Shown here: piece by piece, positions 32,564 to 40,722 of the stretch
Layout of the letters: every line of letters begins with the position of its first letter
Numbering within the stretch: the first letter of the stretch is position 1
NCBI GenBank assembly: GCA_964358485.1
Contig: CAYHPY010000006.1
Location: 1 to 64,000, forward strand
Source: CAYHPY01 sp964358485
Lineage (GTDB): Bacteria > Elusimicrobiota > Elusimicrobia > UBA1565 > UBA9628
Direction of reading: 5' to 3'
Length of the DNA stretch: 64,000 nucleotides
Notes under the pieces: generated by a model
Told to the model about the DNA's origin: nothing
Seen by the model: only the letters and a program-made list of their open reading frames with translations
Database searches by the model: none
Translations under genes and position numbers: made by a program

Positions 32564-33685
32564 CTAACGCGCGCTGAGCGTGACGGGGGTCTGGACGATG
32601 GCGGTCAGCGTGCGGTTGCGGTCGTTATTTCCCGGGCTGGCCTGGAGTTCCTCTTGGATGCGTTCCTTGATCTTCGGGGCGGGCACGCAGAAGGCCAGCT
32701 CGGTCCAGATCTCCGGGCTCTTGGTTCGGAGCATCTCGGCCAGATAGGCCGAGCTCAGGACCTTCGGGGACTTCGGAATTTTGCCGGTCCAAATCAGGCC
32801 CAGAACGTCCCCGGTGTTGCGGTCCACGAACGCGGAGCCGGAGTCCCCGTGGGAGACGTCGCAGCCGTTGACGAAGGACCAGGCGGAGTAATCGGCCGGG
32901 TTGTACTGGTCGGGGTCGGCCACCAGGCGGAAGTCCCCGGTGTCGGAGAAGACCTTGCAGTCGGAATCCTGGTTGGCCATCATGACGCGCCGCGGATTGC
33001 CCGCGATGCCGAAGCCCACGGTCAGCAGTTCCTGTCCGGTGTAGATCGAGGCGTCAAAGGAGAAGTTGCGGCCCAGGGGCGCCAGGAGGGCCTCATCGGC
33101 CTCCGGGACGATGATCGAGAAGAGGTCCAGGTCCACTTCCTTCCAATCCGCGTAGACCCGCTCGCAGGAATAGGACTTGCCCAACAGGGGAAAGCGGGCG
33201 GGGCCCTGGCAGCCCCCTTCGGCGACATGGTGGTTGGTGGCCACCATGTGGTGGCCGTTGAATTTTCCGAGGTAGAAGGCGGTGCCGCCGCCGTAGGCGG
33301 CCGTGGCCTTGGCGGCTCTCTGAAAAACGGGGGAAGTTCCGCCCAGGCCGCCGGCGGTGACCGGCTTCTTGCCGAACTCGTCGCCGATCCGGTAGTCGTC
33401 CACCGCGGCGTTGAGGGATTGCACCCAGCCCGCCGCCGTCTTCGGGAAGGAATCGGGGAGGTAGCCGGTCTCGACTTGCTGGGAGCGGAAGAGGCCCGAC
33501 AGGCTGCGGACGGGCCTTTGGGCTTGGGCGCCTCCGGCCGGTCCGGCCTTAGGATCGGGCGTGCGGGCGGCTTGGTCCTTGAGGACCGCGAAATCCACGC
33601 CGAAGAGGTCTTCCGCCGGGGCGAAACCCGCCGCGCTAACGGGTCCCGAAACGAAAAAGAGAAGCGAGGCCGCTAGGATTCTCAT
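32564..33685 (-). CDS. Secreted trypsin-like serine protease
   Basis: 373 residues. Signal peptide (ILAASLLFFVSGPVSA), a ~100-residue N-terminal region, then a chymotrypsin-fold domain. Catalytic triad candidates: His153 in MVATNHHVAEGG, Asp in VDLDLFSIIVP (about 185-187) and Ser282 in SHGDSGSAFVD. An Asn-Gly-Cys before the Ser loop and other Cys suggest disulfides. Periplasmic or extracellular. It converges with the lipase gene ten bases away. Substrate unknown. Confidence 0.85.
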   Translation of the reverse strand: MRILAASLLFFVSGPVSAAGFAPAEDLFGVDFAVLKDQAARTPDPKAGPAGGAQAQRPVRSLSGLFRSQQVETGYLPDSFPKTAAGWVQSLNAAVDDYRIGDEFGKKPVTAGGLGGTSPVFQRAAKATAAYGGGTAFYLGKFNGHHMVATNHHVAEGGCQGPARFPLLGKSYSCERVYADWKEVDLDLFSIIVPEADEALLAPLGRNFSFDASIYTGQELLTVGFGIAGNPRRVMMANQDSDCKVFSDTGDFRLVADPDQYNPADYSAWSFVNGCDVSHGDSGSAFVDRNTGDVLGLIWTGKIPKSPKVLSSAYLAEMLRTKSPEIWTELAFCVPAPKIKERIQEELQASPGNNDRNRTLTAIVQTPVTLSAR

Positions 33686-33726
33686 TAGGAACAGTATGCT
33701 TGGAATGCCTCCCGGCCGCAGGGGTC

Positions 33727-34083
33727 CTAGGACCTATGAGGAAGCGGGACCTTTCGTCCGTAGCGCTCGAGCAGGGCCGGGCGGCCCAGGAGCCACGCCG
33801 CAACCGCCGTGAAAACCGCCACCCCGCCCAGGATGCAGGCCATCCGCATGAACGGCCGGCCCGCGGCCATGCGCTCTTGCCCCAGCTCAAGGGCCGCCGC
33901 CGTCCAGATGAAGACGCCGAACCAGAGCAGGCCTTGGAGGGGACGCAGCGCCCAGAGGCGGCGGACGAAGAGGGCCAAGAGAGGCAAGGCCAGGCAGATT
34001 CCGGCCATCATCAAGCCTCCCTGGCGGAGGAAGTGCGCGCCCAGGATCAGGCTGGCCAAACAAGCGGGAATCAGGCGGGCCAT
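33727..34083 (-). CDS. Four-helix membrane protein
   Basis: 118 residues, about four hydrophobic helices: LIPACLASLILGAHFLRQG, MMAGICLALPLLALFVRR, LLWFGVFIWTAAALELGQER and MACILGGVAVFTAVAAWLLGRP. Its layout is that of a small multi-pass protein of unknown family. It overlaps the upstream membrane gene by 13 bases, so the two are probably made together. Confidence 0.65.
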   Translation of the reverse strand: MARLIPACLASLILGAHFLRQGGLMMAGICLALPLLALFVRRLWALRPLQGLLWFGVFIWTAAALELGQERMAAGRPFMRMACILGGVAVFTAVAAWLLGRPALLERYGRKVPLPHRS

Positions 34084-34415
34084 AAAAAAGCGGCCCCGAA
34101 AAGAAAGGAGCCGAGGTTCATGGCCAAGGACAGGGCCAGCAGGGAGCCCCGCCGGCGATCGGGCAGGGCGTACCCTAGAAGCGCCGCCTCCAGGAGAACG
34201 GCCCCCGACTCCAGGAGGGCGAGGCCCGCCCCGGCGTTCCCCCAGAGGCCCGCCGGGAGGCTTCGCGCGGTCATGTAAAAGAGCGCCGGGTGCGTGACGA
34301 GATTGGCGGCTGCGACCGCGGCCAGCTCCGGCCGGGTCCGCAGGCCCAGGAGCGCGCCGACCGCGCCTTCCGCGGCCAGCGTGAGGAAAAAAGCCCCCGG
34401 CCAGGCCGAGCCCAT
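34071..34415 (-). CDS. Small multi-pass membrane protein
   Basis: 114 residues with about four hydrophobic stretches (AFFLTLAAEGAVGALLGL, ELAAVAAANLVTHPALFYM, AGLALLESGAVLLEAALLGYAL, LLALSLAMNLGSFLFGAAFLW). The motif NLVTHP followed by LE and a final NLGS.LFG pattern is shared by uncharacterised bacterial membrane proteins. Its ATG follows directly on the stop of the upstream gene without spacing. Function unknown. Confidence 0.65.
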   Translation of the reverse strand: MGSAWPGAFFLTLAAEGAVGALLGLRTRPELAAVAAANLVTHPALFYMTARSLPAGLWGNAGAGLALLESGAVLLEAALLGYALPDRRRGSLLALSLAMNLGSFLFGAAFLWPA

Positions 34416-34874
34416 TCAGGGAGCCGGGGCGCGGCGGCGGCGGATCGCCCGGAGCGCTAAGCCGCCCAGGGCCATGGCGGCCAGAACCGCGCCGACGGCC
34501 CAGGGGCCGGCCTTATTTTCTTCCGGGGCCGCGGGCTCCGTTTCCCCGGGGGACGGCGCCGGGACCGGATTCGGCGCCGGCGGGGCTTGTCCGGGGGGGA
34601 GCTTGCAGTAGGTTTCCTCGTATTTGAAGGATTTGAGGCGGTAGTAGGAGGGGTTGTTCTCGTACTTGTCGCATTTCTCGTCGTGCCACCCGACTCCGGC
34701 CCGCACCCCGCAGACGACCGCGGTTTCCCCGGAACGGCAGGTCTTGGCCATTTCGAGTTCCAGGGCGCGCTCCTCGGGACTACCGGGGATCGGGGCCAAG
34801 TCGGCCTGGGCGTTTACTCCAATTATGAGGAGCGCGAGGGCCGCGGCCAGGGCCGGCGGAATTCGAAAGTTCAC
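34416..34874 (-). CDS. Exported protein with C-terminal membrane anchor
   Basis: 152 residues. Signal peptide (ALAAALALLIIGVNAQA), a Cys-containing domain (TCRSGETAVVCGVRAGVGWHDEKCDKYENNPSYYRL), a Pro-rich stalk (100-118), one C-terminal helix (WAVGAVLAAMALGGLALRAI) and an Arg cluster. The layout resembles a sortase- or rhombosortase-type anchor, but no LPxTG- or GlyGly-type signal is seen. GTG start at 34874. First of three tightly linked envelope genes. Confidence 0.6.
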   Translation of the reverse strand: MNFRIPPALAAALALLIIGVNAQADLAPIPGSPEERALELEMAKTCRSGETAVVCGVRAGVGWHDEKCDKYENNPSYYRLKSFKYEETYCKLPPGQAPPAPNPVPAPSPGETEPAAPEENKAGPWAVGAVLAAMALGGLALRAIRRRRAPAP

Positions 34875-34885
34875 GGGCGCGCTCT

Positions 34886-36037
34886 TCAGCAACCGATCGC
34901 GCGGGAAATGACCAGGCGCTGGATCTCGGAGGTGCCCTCGCCGATCTGAAGGAGCCGCTGGTCGCGGTAGAAGCGCTCCACGTCGAACTCCTTCATCAGG
35001 CCGTAGCCCCCGTGGATCTGCACGGCCTCGTCGGCGACCGCCTTGGCAACCTCGGAGCAGTAGAGCTTGGCCATGGCGCTTTCGGTGCCGAAGGGCTTGC
35101 CCTGGTCGCGCAGCCAGCAGGCCCGGTACAGAAACCACCGGGCGTGCTCGATCTTGAGCGCCATGTCGGCCAGCTTGAAGGAGATGGCCTGGAATTTCGA
35201 GATCGGCTGATTGAACTGAACCCGGACCTTGGCGTAGGCCAGGGCCGCCTCGTAGGCCCCCTGGGCGCAGCCTAGGCCCATGGCCGCGATGGAGAGGCGT
35301 CCGGAGTCCAGGGTCTTGAGCATCTGCTTGGAGCCGGCGCCGACGGGCCCCAGGCGCGCGGAGTCGGGCACCTTTACGTCTTTGAAGAAAAGCTCCGCGG
35401 TGTTGGACGCCCGCCACATGAGCTTCTTGTGCATGGTCTTGGCGGAAAATCCCGGCGCGCCCTTGTCCACGATAAAGCAGGTGAATTCCGGATTGCCTTT
35501 GGCGTCCTTGCCGCTGACGGCCTGGACGATGATGCCTTCCGTCATGGCGGTGGAGCCGTTGGTGATGAAGATCTTGGCCCCATTGATGGTCCAGGTCCCG
35601 TCGGGGTTTTGGACCGCGCGGGTCTTCGAGCCCCGGGAGTCCGAGCCGGCCTCGGGCTCGGTGAGGCCGAAGGCGAAGAGGCACTCGCCAGCGGCCAGGC
35701 GGGGCAGGTATTTCTTCTTCTGCTCCTCGGTGCCGAAATACTTGATGGGCGCCACGCCCAGGGAGACGCCGGCCGCGACGGTGGCGGCGTGGGAGCCGTC
35801 CACCCGCGCCAATTCCTCCACGGCGATGACGTAGGACAGGTAGTCCAGGCCCTGCCCCCCGTACTGTTCCTCGACGATGATGCCGAAGATGCCCAATTCC
35901 CCCATCTGCCGGGTCAAGGACTCGGAGAACTCCTCCTTCTCATCGAGTTCGTGGGCGGCGGGTTTGATCTTGGTTTCGGCGAACTTGCGGACGGTCTCGC
36001 GGATGGCCTTCTGTTCTTCGGTGTGTTCGAAATCCAT
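34886..36037 (-). CDS. Acyl-CoA dehydrogenase
   Basis: 383 residues, standard length. FAD-dependent, alpha-beta dehydrogenation of acyl-CoA. LTEPEAGSDSRGSKTRAV, FITNGSTA, GRLSIAAMGLGCAQGAYEAALAYAKVRVQFNQPISKFQAISFKLADM and HGGYGLMKEFDVERFYRDQRLLQIGEGTSEIQRLVISR are the family blocks, with the catalytic Glu in GEGTSEIQR. Chain-length preference cannot be told; the nearest style is short-chain (butyryl-CoA) dehydrogenase. No etfAB or crotonase gene is adjacent. Confidence 0.93.
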   Translation of the reverse strand: MDFEHTEEQKAIRETVRKFAETKIKPAAHELDEKEEFSESLTRQMGELGIFGIIVEEQYGGQGLDYLSYVIAVEELARVDGSHAATVAAGVSLGVAPIKYFGTEEQKKKYLPRLAAGECLFAFGLTEPEAGSDSRGSKTRAVQNPDGTWTINGAKIFITNGSTAMTEGIIVQAVSGKDAKGNPEFTCFIVDKGAPGFSAKTMHKKLMWRASNTAELFFKDVKVPDSARLGPVGAGSKQMLKTLDSGRLSIAAMGLGCAQGAYEAALAYAKVRVQFNQPISKFQAISFKLADMALKIEHARWFLYRACWLRDQGKPFGTESAMAKLYCSEVAKAVADEAVQIHGGYGLMKEFDVERFYRDQRLLQIGEGTSEIQRLVISRAIGC

Positions 36038-36074
36038 GCGCCGATTCTAGCGATTTCGGGGGCGCGGGGGAAGG

Positions 36075-36752
36075 CTACTTGCAGACGCAGCCGCTCATGA
36101 GCTCTTTCAAGCCCCGGCAGTTGCGGTCCGAACTGCGCTCCAGCGGGGGCTTGCAGCCCCATTTCCGGTAGTCCTCGCAGATCTCGGCTTCGCAGGCCGC
36201 CGGACGCCCGGCGGGCGCGGCGCCGCGCGGCGGGGCGGGCGCGGGACGCGCGCCGCCGGCTGGGGGATTGTCGTGGAGGCGCTCGGCCTGGGCCAGGACC
36301 TGGGCGCGCAGCTGCTCGGACAAGGCGCCCAGCCAAATTTTCTCGCCTTCCGAATAGCGCCCTTCTTTCAATTCGGGCACTCGGGGGGCCAGGAGCCCCG
36401 CCAGCATCGAGACGATGCGTTCCTCCAGGAGGCGCCGGTCCTTGTCGGCCGGGGCGGCGAAGCGGATGGCGGCCTTGTAGCGACGGGCGGCGGCCGGGTC
36501 CAAGCCGGGATGGCGCTCCAGGTCGCTTTTGAGCGCGCGCATTTCCAAAGTCACCCGGCGCTTGCAGACCGTCAGGGAAGCTTCGCGCGCCGACGGATCC
36601 AAACCCTGCTTGGTCAAAAACTGGAGCTCGGAGGTCTGGAAGGGGCGGATGCTGAAGGCGCAGATGTTTTCCGGGGCGGCGGGGTCGGCCGGGGCCTGGG
36701 CCCGGGCGTCGGCGGCGAACAAGCTCAGCCAGGCGGCCAGAATGGTTTTCAT
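36075..36752 (-). CDS. Exported Cys-rich-tailed protein
   Basis: 225 residues. Signal peptide (ILAAWLSLFAADARAQA), a mostly helical middle (about 40-150), a Pro/Ala-rich linker, then a C-terminal module CEAEICEDYRKWGCKPPLERSSDRNCRGLKELMSGCVCK with six Cys in 38 residues, likely disulfide-bonded. No family recognised. It is the last gene of the operon that starts at 40571, joined to the large protein gene by ATGA. The small Cys module parallels the knottin repeats encoded in the same operon. Confidence 0.65.
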   Translation of the reverse strand: MKTILAAWLSLFAADARAQAPADPAAPENICAFSIRPFQTSELQFLTKQGLDPSAREASLTVCKRRVTLEMRALKSDLERHPGLDPAAARRYKAAIRFAAPADKDRRLLEERIVSMLAGLLAPRVPELKEGRYSEGEKIWLGALSEQLRAQVLAQAERLHDNPPAGGARPAPAPPRGAAPAGRPAACEAEICEDYRKWGCKPPLERSSDRNCRGLKELMSGCVCK

Positions 36753-39382
36753 GGCTTGGGCAATCCTCCGGAGTGCGGCCTCAGGGGCAGGGCCAGGACC
36801 GAGGGGTTGCCCCGCGTCCAGCGGGTGCCGTTTAAGACCGGGTCCTCGTTGAGCTCGATAATCAGGCGCGCGGGGGCCTGCGGGGTGGCGTCCTTGGCCA
36901 GGCGTTCGCGGGCCTCGGCGATGATGGAGAATAGCCTCTCGTCCCCGTAGATGGCCAGCAAGCGCGGCCAGTCCTTGGCGCGGATGGCCACGTGGACCGA
37001 GGCGTCCCCCGCGCTTTGAACGGCGGCCAGGCGCAGGCGGCCGTACTCGGTGAGCTTGGCCCGGATGGACTCGTCGCGGTCTTTGAGCTCGGAGCGCAGT
37101 TGGCGAACCGCGCGCTCCAAAAAGGGCTTGGATTCCTTCTTTTGCCGGGCGTCTTTATAAAGGAACGAATCCACCAGGGCGCGGTTGTTCATGGCGCCGA
37201 TGCGTTGCCCTTGGTCCACCGTGAGGGCGTTGAGGCGCTCGGCGGCCAAAAAGACCTGCAGGAGCATGGCGTTGATTTCCCGGCGGACGATGTCGGAGGC
37301 CCAGGCGACGCCGGCCTTGATCAAGCCCTCCAGGTCCTTGCCGTAGGTCCGCCGCAAATAGTCCTGCTCCGCCTTGGGGAGCTTGGACAGGAGGCAATCG
37401 CTCATCGCCGCGGCGTCCTTGCCCTGACAGCCCAGCTCCTTGACGGCCGATTCGGTGAGGTAAGGTTCCAGGGCCCCCTTGGCGTCCCGCGCGGTCATCG
37501 GCGGCACGGAGGTCAGTCCCAGGCTCATGGCGTGGGCGGCGGCGATGAGGACGGGGGCCGTCAGGGGGATGTTCTGGCCCAGGATCGGAATCTGGGTTTT
37601 GTCCATTTGCGCCAGGACCTGGCTGCGGAAGGAGCGGACCAGGATCCGCTCCAGAACATCGGTGTCGGCCAGGATGTCCAAAGCCGAATTCCAAGCTTCC
37701 AGCTTGGGCGGGGAAGTGGCGATGATCTGCGACAGCGGCGGACCCGAAGGATTGCGGAGCCGGTAGGATTCATCCAGCGCCCGGCGCGTTTCCGGGGGCA
37801 GGGAATTATAGGCGTCCTGGACCTGGCTCCACGATCCCGCCAGGCCTCCGGGCCCGAGTTCTGCCAGCGCCACTTTTTTGAAGGCGATCAAAAGCGCCAA
37901 TTGGCGGTCCAAGTCCCGGACCATGGCCTCGGACTCCGAGCGCGTGAAGGAGAGGGTGGTTTCCGAGAACAGGGACTCGAACTCGGCCGACGCCTTGGAA
38001 CCCGGCTCGGTGAGCTTGAGGTTTATCATGACCGAATCGTTGGCCACCTGGGCGTTGCCGTAGCGGGCCATGTCCTTGGAGTAGGTTCCGGAGAGCTCGA
38101 CGGTGTCGGAGAGCCCCAGGACGATCCCGCCGGAGGCCTTATTGCGCTCGAATTCGATGTCAGCCCCGGCCTCCCGCTCCCAGGCCCCGCGCAGGCCCAC
38201 CCGCCCCCGGCCCGCGGGAACCGAAAGCGTGCCCGCCGCGCTTTGGACGGTGGTCCAAGGATTCCATTGATGCCCGGCTTCCACGGAGTAGCGGGCGTCG
38301 GCCATGTAGGGAAGCTTGCCCCAAGCCGCCAAGGAGACATGCGGCGCGGTCTCCAGCCGAGGGTCCAGCCCGACCTTTCCGCCCTTGATCGTGTCGGCCA
38401 TGACGCTCTTGGAGAGGAGCCCCGCCGCCTCGGTCACCCCGCCCATGACGGCGACATTGTGGTCCGGGTCCACCCGCCAGCGCAGGGCCGCGGTCTGATC
38501 CAAGGTCGCGTTGGGGAAAACCCCCGTGACGCGCATCAGGCCCATGGCGCTCACCCCGAAATCCACGGGGCCGAACAGAGTCCACGCTCTCCCGGCTTGG
38601 CCCATGGCGCTGCCCACGAACAGCCCGGTCCGCTGAAAATCGGAGGAATAGCCCGGGACGCTCCCCGCTCCCAGGGCCCGGTCGATGCCCCCGTCCAACG
38701 CCCCGCCGCCGGGGGGAAACATCCGGGCGTTGAGGTCCACATAGCCCGCCTGCGCCTTCCAGCTGTAGTCGAGAAAACTCCCGGAGCCCTTGCCGCCCTT
38801 CATGGCGTTGAGGTAAGGGCTGGCGCCCAGCAGGGGACTGCCCCCGTCGTTGCCCAAAAAGCCGAGCTGGAGTTGGAAGTCGTGCGGGTCGTTGCGCAAG
38901 GTGAAGCGGTTGAGTTGCGACCCTCGGAAGGAAACCGAGGGAGTCAGCCAGGGGGCCGACGCGTCGACCGCGTCTCCCCCGGCGGGGGCCAGGCCCTGGG
39001 ACAGACTTTTGGCCCGCAACTGGGCGATCTCGTCGAGTTCCTTGGCGGACCATTTCCCGCCCGCCGCTCCGCCCGCGCGCCCCGGCCGGACCCCGGCCCG
39101 GGCCAGCGCCTCCCGGTCTTCTTCCAGAATCCGGATCCAATCCTCCACCCGCTCGCGTTCTCCCTGGGTCAGGGAATTGTAGCCCTCCAAGGTGTAGCCG
39201 TAGCGGCCCAGAGTCTCGGCGTTGATGGTGAGCCCCCGGGAGGCGGCGCTTCGCCGGTCGGGGGGCGGTTCCCCGACGGGGATATAGCTCCCGATCCCCA
39301 AATCCTTGAGAGTGAGCTTCCTCTCCTCGGCCAGAGCCGGGGAAGCGAGGGAGGCCGCCAGGAGGGCGGCGGATATCAACAT
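36749..39382 (-). CDS. Large exported protein with a beta-barrel-like half and a helical half
   Basis: 877 residues. Signal peptide (LISAALLAASLASPALAEE). Residues ~150-480 alternate short amphipathic strands with Gly turns (FLDYSWKAQAGYVDLNARMF; ARYSVEAGHQWNPWTTVQSAAGTLSVPAGRGRVGLRGAWE; SDTVELSGTYSKDMARYGN), as in outer-membrane barrels. From ~490 on it is long-helical (RRTYGKDLEGLIKAGVAWASDIVRREINAMLL). No known family recognised. Start at 39382 chosen for the signal peptide; a TTG at 39427 would add 15 residues. Possible outer-membrane export or surface scaffold for the small Cys-rich proteins of the operon (inference). Confidence 0.65.
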   Translation of the reverse strand: MLISAALLAASLASPALAEERKLTLKDLGIGSYIPVGEPPPDRRSAASRGLTINAETLGRYGYTLEGYNSLTQGERERVEDWIRILEEDREALARAGVRPGRAGGAAGGKWSAKELDEIAQLRAKSLSQGLAPAGGDAVDASAPWLTPSVSFRGSQLNRFTLRNDPHDFQLQLGFLGNDGGSPLLGASPYLNAMKGGKGSGSFLDYSWKAQAGYVDLNARMFPPGGGALDGGIDRALGAGSVPGYSSDFQRTGLFVGSAMGQAGRAWTLFGPVDFGVSAMGLMRVTGVFPNATLDQTAALRWRVDPDHNVAVMGGVTEAAGLLSKSVMADTIKGGKVGLDPRLETAPHVSLAAWGKLPYMADARYSVEAGHQWNPWTTVQSAAGTLSVPAGRGRVGLRGAWEREAGADIEFERNKASGGIVLGLSDTVELSGTYSKDMARYGNAQVANDSVMINLKLTEPGSKASAEFESLFSETTLSFTRSESEAMVRDLDRQLALLIAFKKVALAELGPGGLAGSWSQVQDAYNSLPPETRRALDESYRLRNPSGPPLSQIIATSPPKLEAWNSALDILADTDVLERILVRSFRSQVLAQMDKTQIPILGQNIPLTAPVLIAAAHAMSLGLTSVPPMTARDAKGALEPYLTESAVKELGCQGKDAAAMSDCLLSKLPKAEQDYLRRTYGKDLEGLIKAGVAWASDIVRREINAMLLQVFLAAERLNALTVDQGQRIGAMNNRALVDSFLYKDARQKKESKPFLERAVRQLRSELKDRDESIRAKLTEYGRLRLAAVQSAGDASVHVAIRAKDWPRLLAIYGDERLFSIIAEARERLAKDATPQAPARLIIELNEDPVLNGTRWTRGNPSVLALPLRPHSGGLPKP

Positions 39383-39487
39383 TTCCTTAAGAGGATACAC
39401 CCAATTCCGGTTTCCCGCCAGGGTCAAAAAATCGGCCGGCCCCGGCGCCTATGCGCGGGGGCCAAGCCGTCGCGCGCGACAAAGGCT

Positions 39488-40057
39488 TTATTGGCAGTAG
39501 CCCTGATCGTTGCAGATTCCGGCGCCGCAGCACCAGATGCTGCTGGAACACCGGCGGCCGCGCGGCACGCAGTCGTTGTTGCTTCCGGCGCAGGTGCCGC
39601 CGCGGCACATCATGGAACGACAGCACCAGATGGAAGAACTGCAGGGATCTCCGGCCTCAAGACAGCCGTTGGCGACCCTCGGAGCCTCGCTGCGGTCCCA
39701 GAGCTTGTAGCCGTCCAGGAGGGCCACCACGGCGTTGGGGGCGGTCACGGGACGCGACGCCTCCACCACCTCCAGGCCGACGCCGTCGGAGGCCTTTTGA
39801 AAGCCGACCTCCTTGATCGTCAGGAACTTTTTGAAGCCGGGTTCCGCCGCGGCGGCTTCCAGTTCGTTCTCGACTTTCGCGGCGCGTTGGGCGCTCGCCC
39901 GCTGGGCGGCGCGCTCCTCGGCGGCGGCCGGTCCGGCCTTGGGCTTCTCGGCGGCGGAGACGGCGCGGGCGGCCTTCTCGGCCCGCTTGAGTTCGGGAGC
40001 TTCCGCCCGCGCCAGGAGCGGAAGTGCCAACATCACGGCGGTCAGCAATGCTTTCAT
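39488..40057 (-). CDS. Exported protein with two C-terminal knottin-type (C-C-CC-C-C) repeats
   Basis: 189 residues. Signal peptide (ALLTAVMLALPLLARAEA), an Ala/Lys/Glu-rich helical stretch (20-75), a small domain, then two cysteine repeats. Repeat 1 has Cys 132, 139, 145, 146, 151, 156. Repeat 2 has Cys 163, 170, 176, 177, 182, 188. Both read C-x6-C-x5-CC-x4-C-x(4-5)-C, the inhibitor-cystine-knot framework of omega-conotoxins and spider toxins, and both share SSSIWCC. ATG with AGGAGGA eight bases before. Function unknown; such folds act as inhibitors, toxins or protease-stable binding modules. Confidence 0.75.
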   Translation of the reverse strand: MKALLTAVMLALPLLARAEAPELKRAEKAARAVSAAEKPKAGPAAAEERAAQRASAQRAAKVENELEAAAAEPGFKKFLTIKEVGFQKASDGVGLEVVEASRPVTAPNAVVALLDGYKLWDRSEAPRVANGCLEAGDPCSSSIWCCRSMMCRGGTCAGSNNDCVPRGRRCSSSIWCCGAGICNDQGYCQ

Positions 40058-40082
40058 GTGGTTTATTCCTCCTGTGTTTGGG

Positions 40083-40571
40083 TTACGGCCGGCGCTCGAC
40101 GGCCTGCCAGTAGATCGTTCCGTCGCCGTAGGGCGTCCAACCCTCGATTTTGATTATCCTTCCGCAAACGTCCGTCGATTCTCCGGGGTTGCTCAGATTC
40201 TCGACGTGCTGGCCGTTGGCGTAAACCAGGATCGTCGAGCGCGTGTAGCTGTCGGGAGAGCCGGGCACGCCCTGCCGTTGCGTGAAGCTGATGTTGTAGC
40301 ACTTCTCGTATTGTCCGCTGTAAACCAGCCGGGTCTCCTTGTTCCGCAGGGAGCCGCCCGCGTCCAGGGCGAATTTCGGCGCGGCTTCGGGCCGGGCCGC
40401 TTGAGCCTTTTTCTTCGAAAATTCCTTGGCCTGCTTGGCGATCTCCGCGGCCTTGCCGACGGCGGACTCCAGCGACGCCGCCGGGGCGGCGTGGCTCAGG
40501 GACGGGAGGATGGCCACTACGGCCGCCAACAGCCAGCCCTTCACCGATCTTCCGTTGAATCTCGCGTTCAT
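40083..40571 (-). CDS. Exported protein, first gene of the knottin operon
   Basis: 162 residues. Signal peptide (GWLLAAVVAILPSLSHAAPA), a Lys/Ala-rich helix (SAVGKAAEIAKQAKEFSKKKAQAA), and a ~90-residue beta-like domain (ETRLVYSGQYEKCYNISFTQRQGV, then TRSTILVYANGQHVENLSN) with two Cys. No family recognised. ATG at 40571 has a near-perfect GGAGGA site. Its expression should depend on the attenuator in the leader at 40587-40707. Shares the helix-plus-small-domain layout with the next gene. Confidence 0.7.
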   Translation of the reverse strand: MNARFNGRSVKGWLLAAVVAILPSLSHAAPAASLESAVGKAAEIAKQAKEFSKKKAQAARPEAAPKFALDAGGSLRNKETRLVYSGQYEKCYNISFTQRQGVPGSPDSYTRSTILVYANGQHVENLSNPGESTDVCGRIIKIEGWTPYGDGTIYWQAVERRP

Positions 40572-40586
40572 TTTGCTCCTCCTTGT

Positions 40587-40635
40587 AAAAAAAACCGAGG
40601 AAGCCATGTCGGGCGTTGAGCCCTCCGGCTTCCTC
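40587..40635 (-). terminator. Intrinsic terminator inside the leader (attenuator)
   Basis: Minus-strand stem GAGGAAGCC (40635-40627) with GGCTTCCTC (40605-40597), an inner GGGC/GCCC pairing, then TCGG-free run of eight T (40594-40587). It ends two bases before the ribosome site of the gene at 40571, so it lies between promoter and gene and must be conditional. Confidence 0.85.
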
Positions 40636-40707
40636 TGGTCTCACACGGTTAAGGCCGTGTCGTGGATACCCCGCGGCCGATCCCGCGGGCTACAGAAGAC
40701 TTGGAAC
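40587..40707 (-). promoter_or_regulatory. Three-way-junction leader RNA, riboswitch candidate
   Basis: Transcript fold on the minus strand. P1: UCUUCUG (40699-40693) with CAGAGGA (40637-40631), 7 bp with one G-U. P2: CCCGCGG/CCGCGGG (40689-40683 with 40676-40670). P3: ACACGG/CCGUGU (40660-40655 with 40648-40643). Joining strands UAG, GUAUCCACG and GAGAC. The 3' strand of P1 is part of the terminator's 5' arm (40635-40627), so junction and terminator exclude each other. I do not recognise a known riboswitch class in the joining sequences. Confidence 0.65.
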
Positions 40708-40713
40708 CCTCCT

Positions 40714-40722
40714 ATTCTAGCA
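40714..40722 (-). promoter_or_regulatory. Extended -10 promoter for the leader and knottin operon
   Basis: Minus strand TGCTAGAAT (40722-40714), a TGn-TAGAAT extended -10 box. No good -35 box at 16-18 bases. It would start transcription near 40707, just before the P1 strand. Confidence 0.55.

Noticed and set aside
36992..40153. Open frame of about 1050 codons on the plus strand
   Set aside because: It is antisense to the exported-protein operon, shows Gly/Arg/Pro-rich shadow composition and no signal peptide or motif. A product of high GC at third positions.
40587..40707. Known riboswitch classes (c-di-GMP-I, purine, TPP, preQ1, fluoride, ZTP) or a hammerhead ribozyme
   Set aside because: The conserved joining-loop sequences of these classes are absent from the three-way junction.
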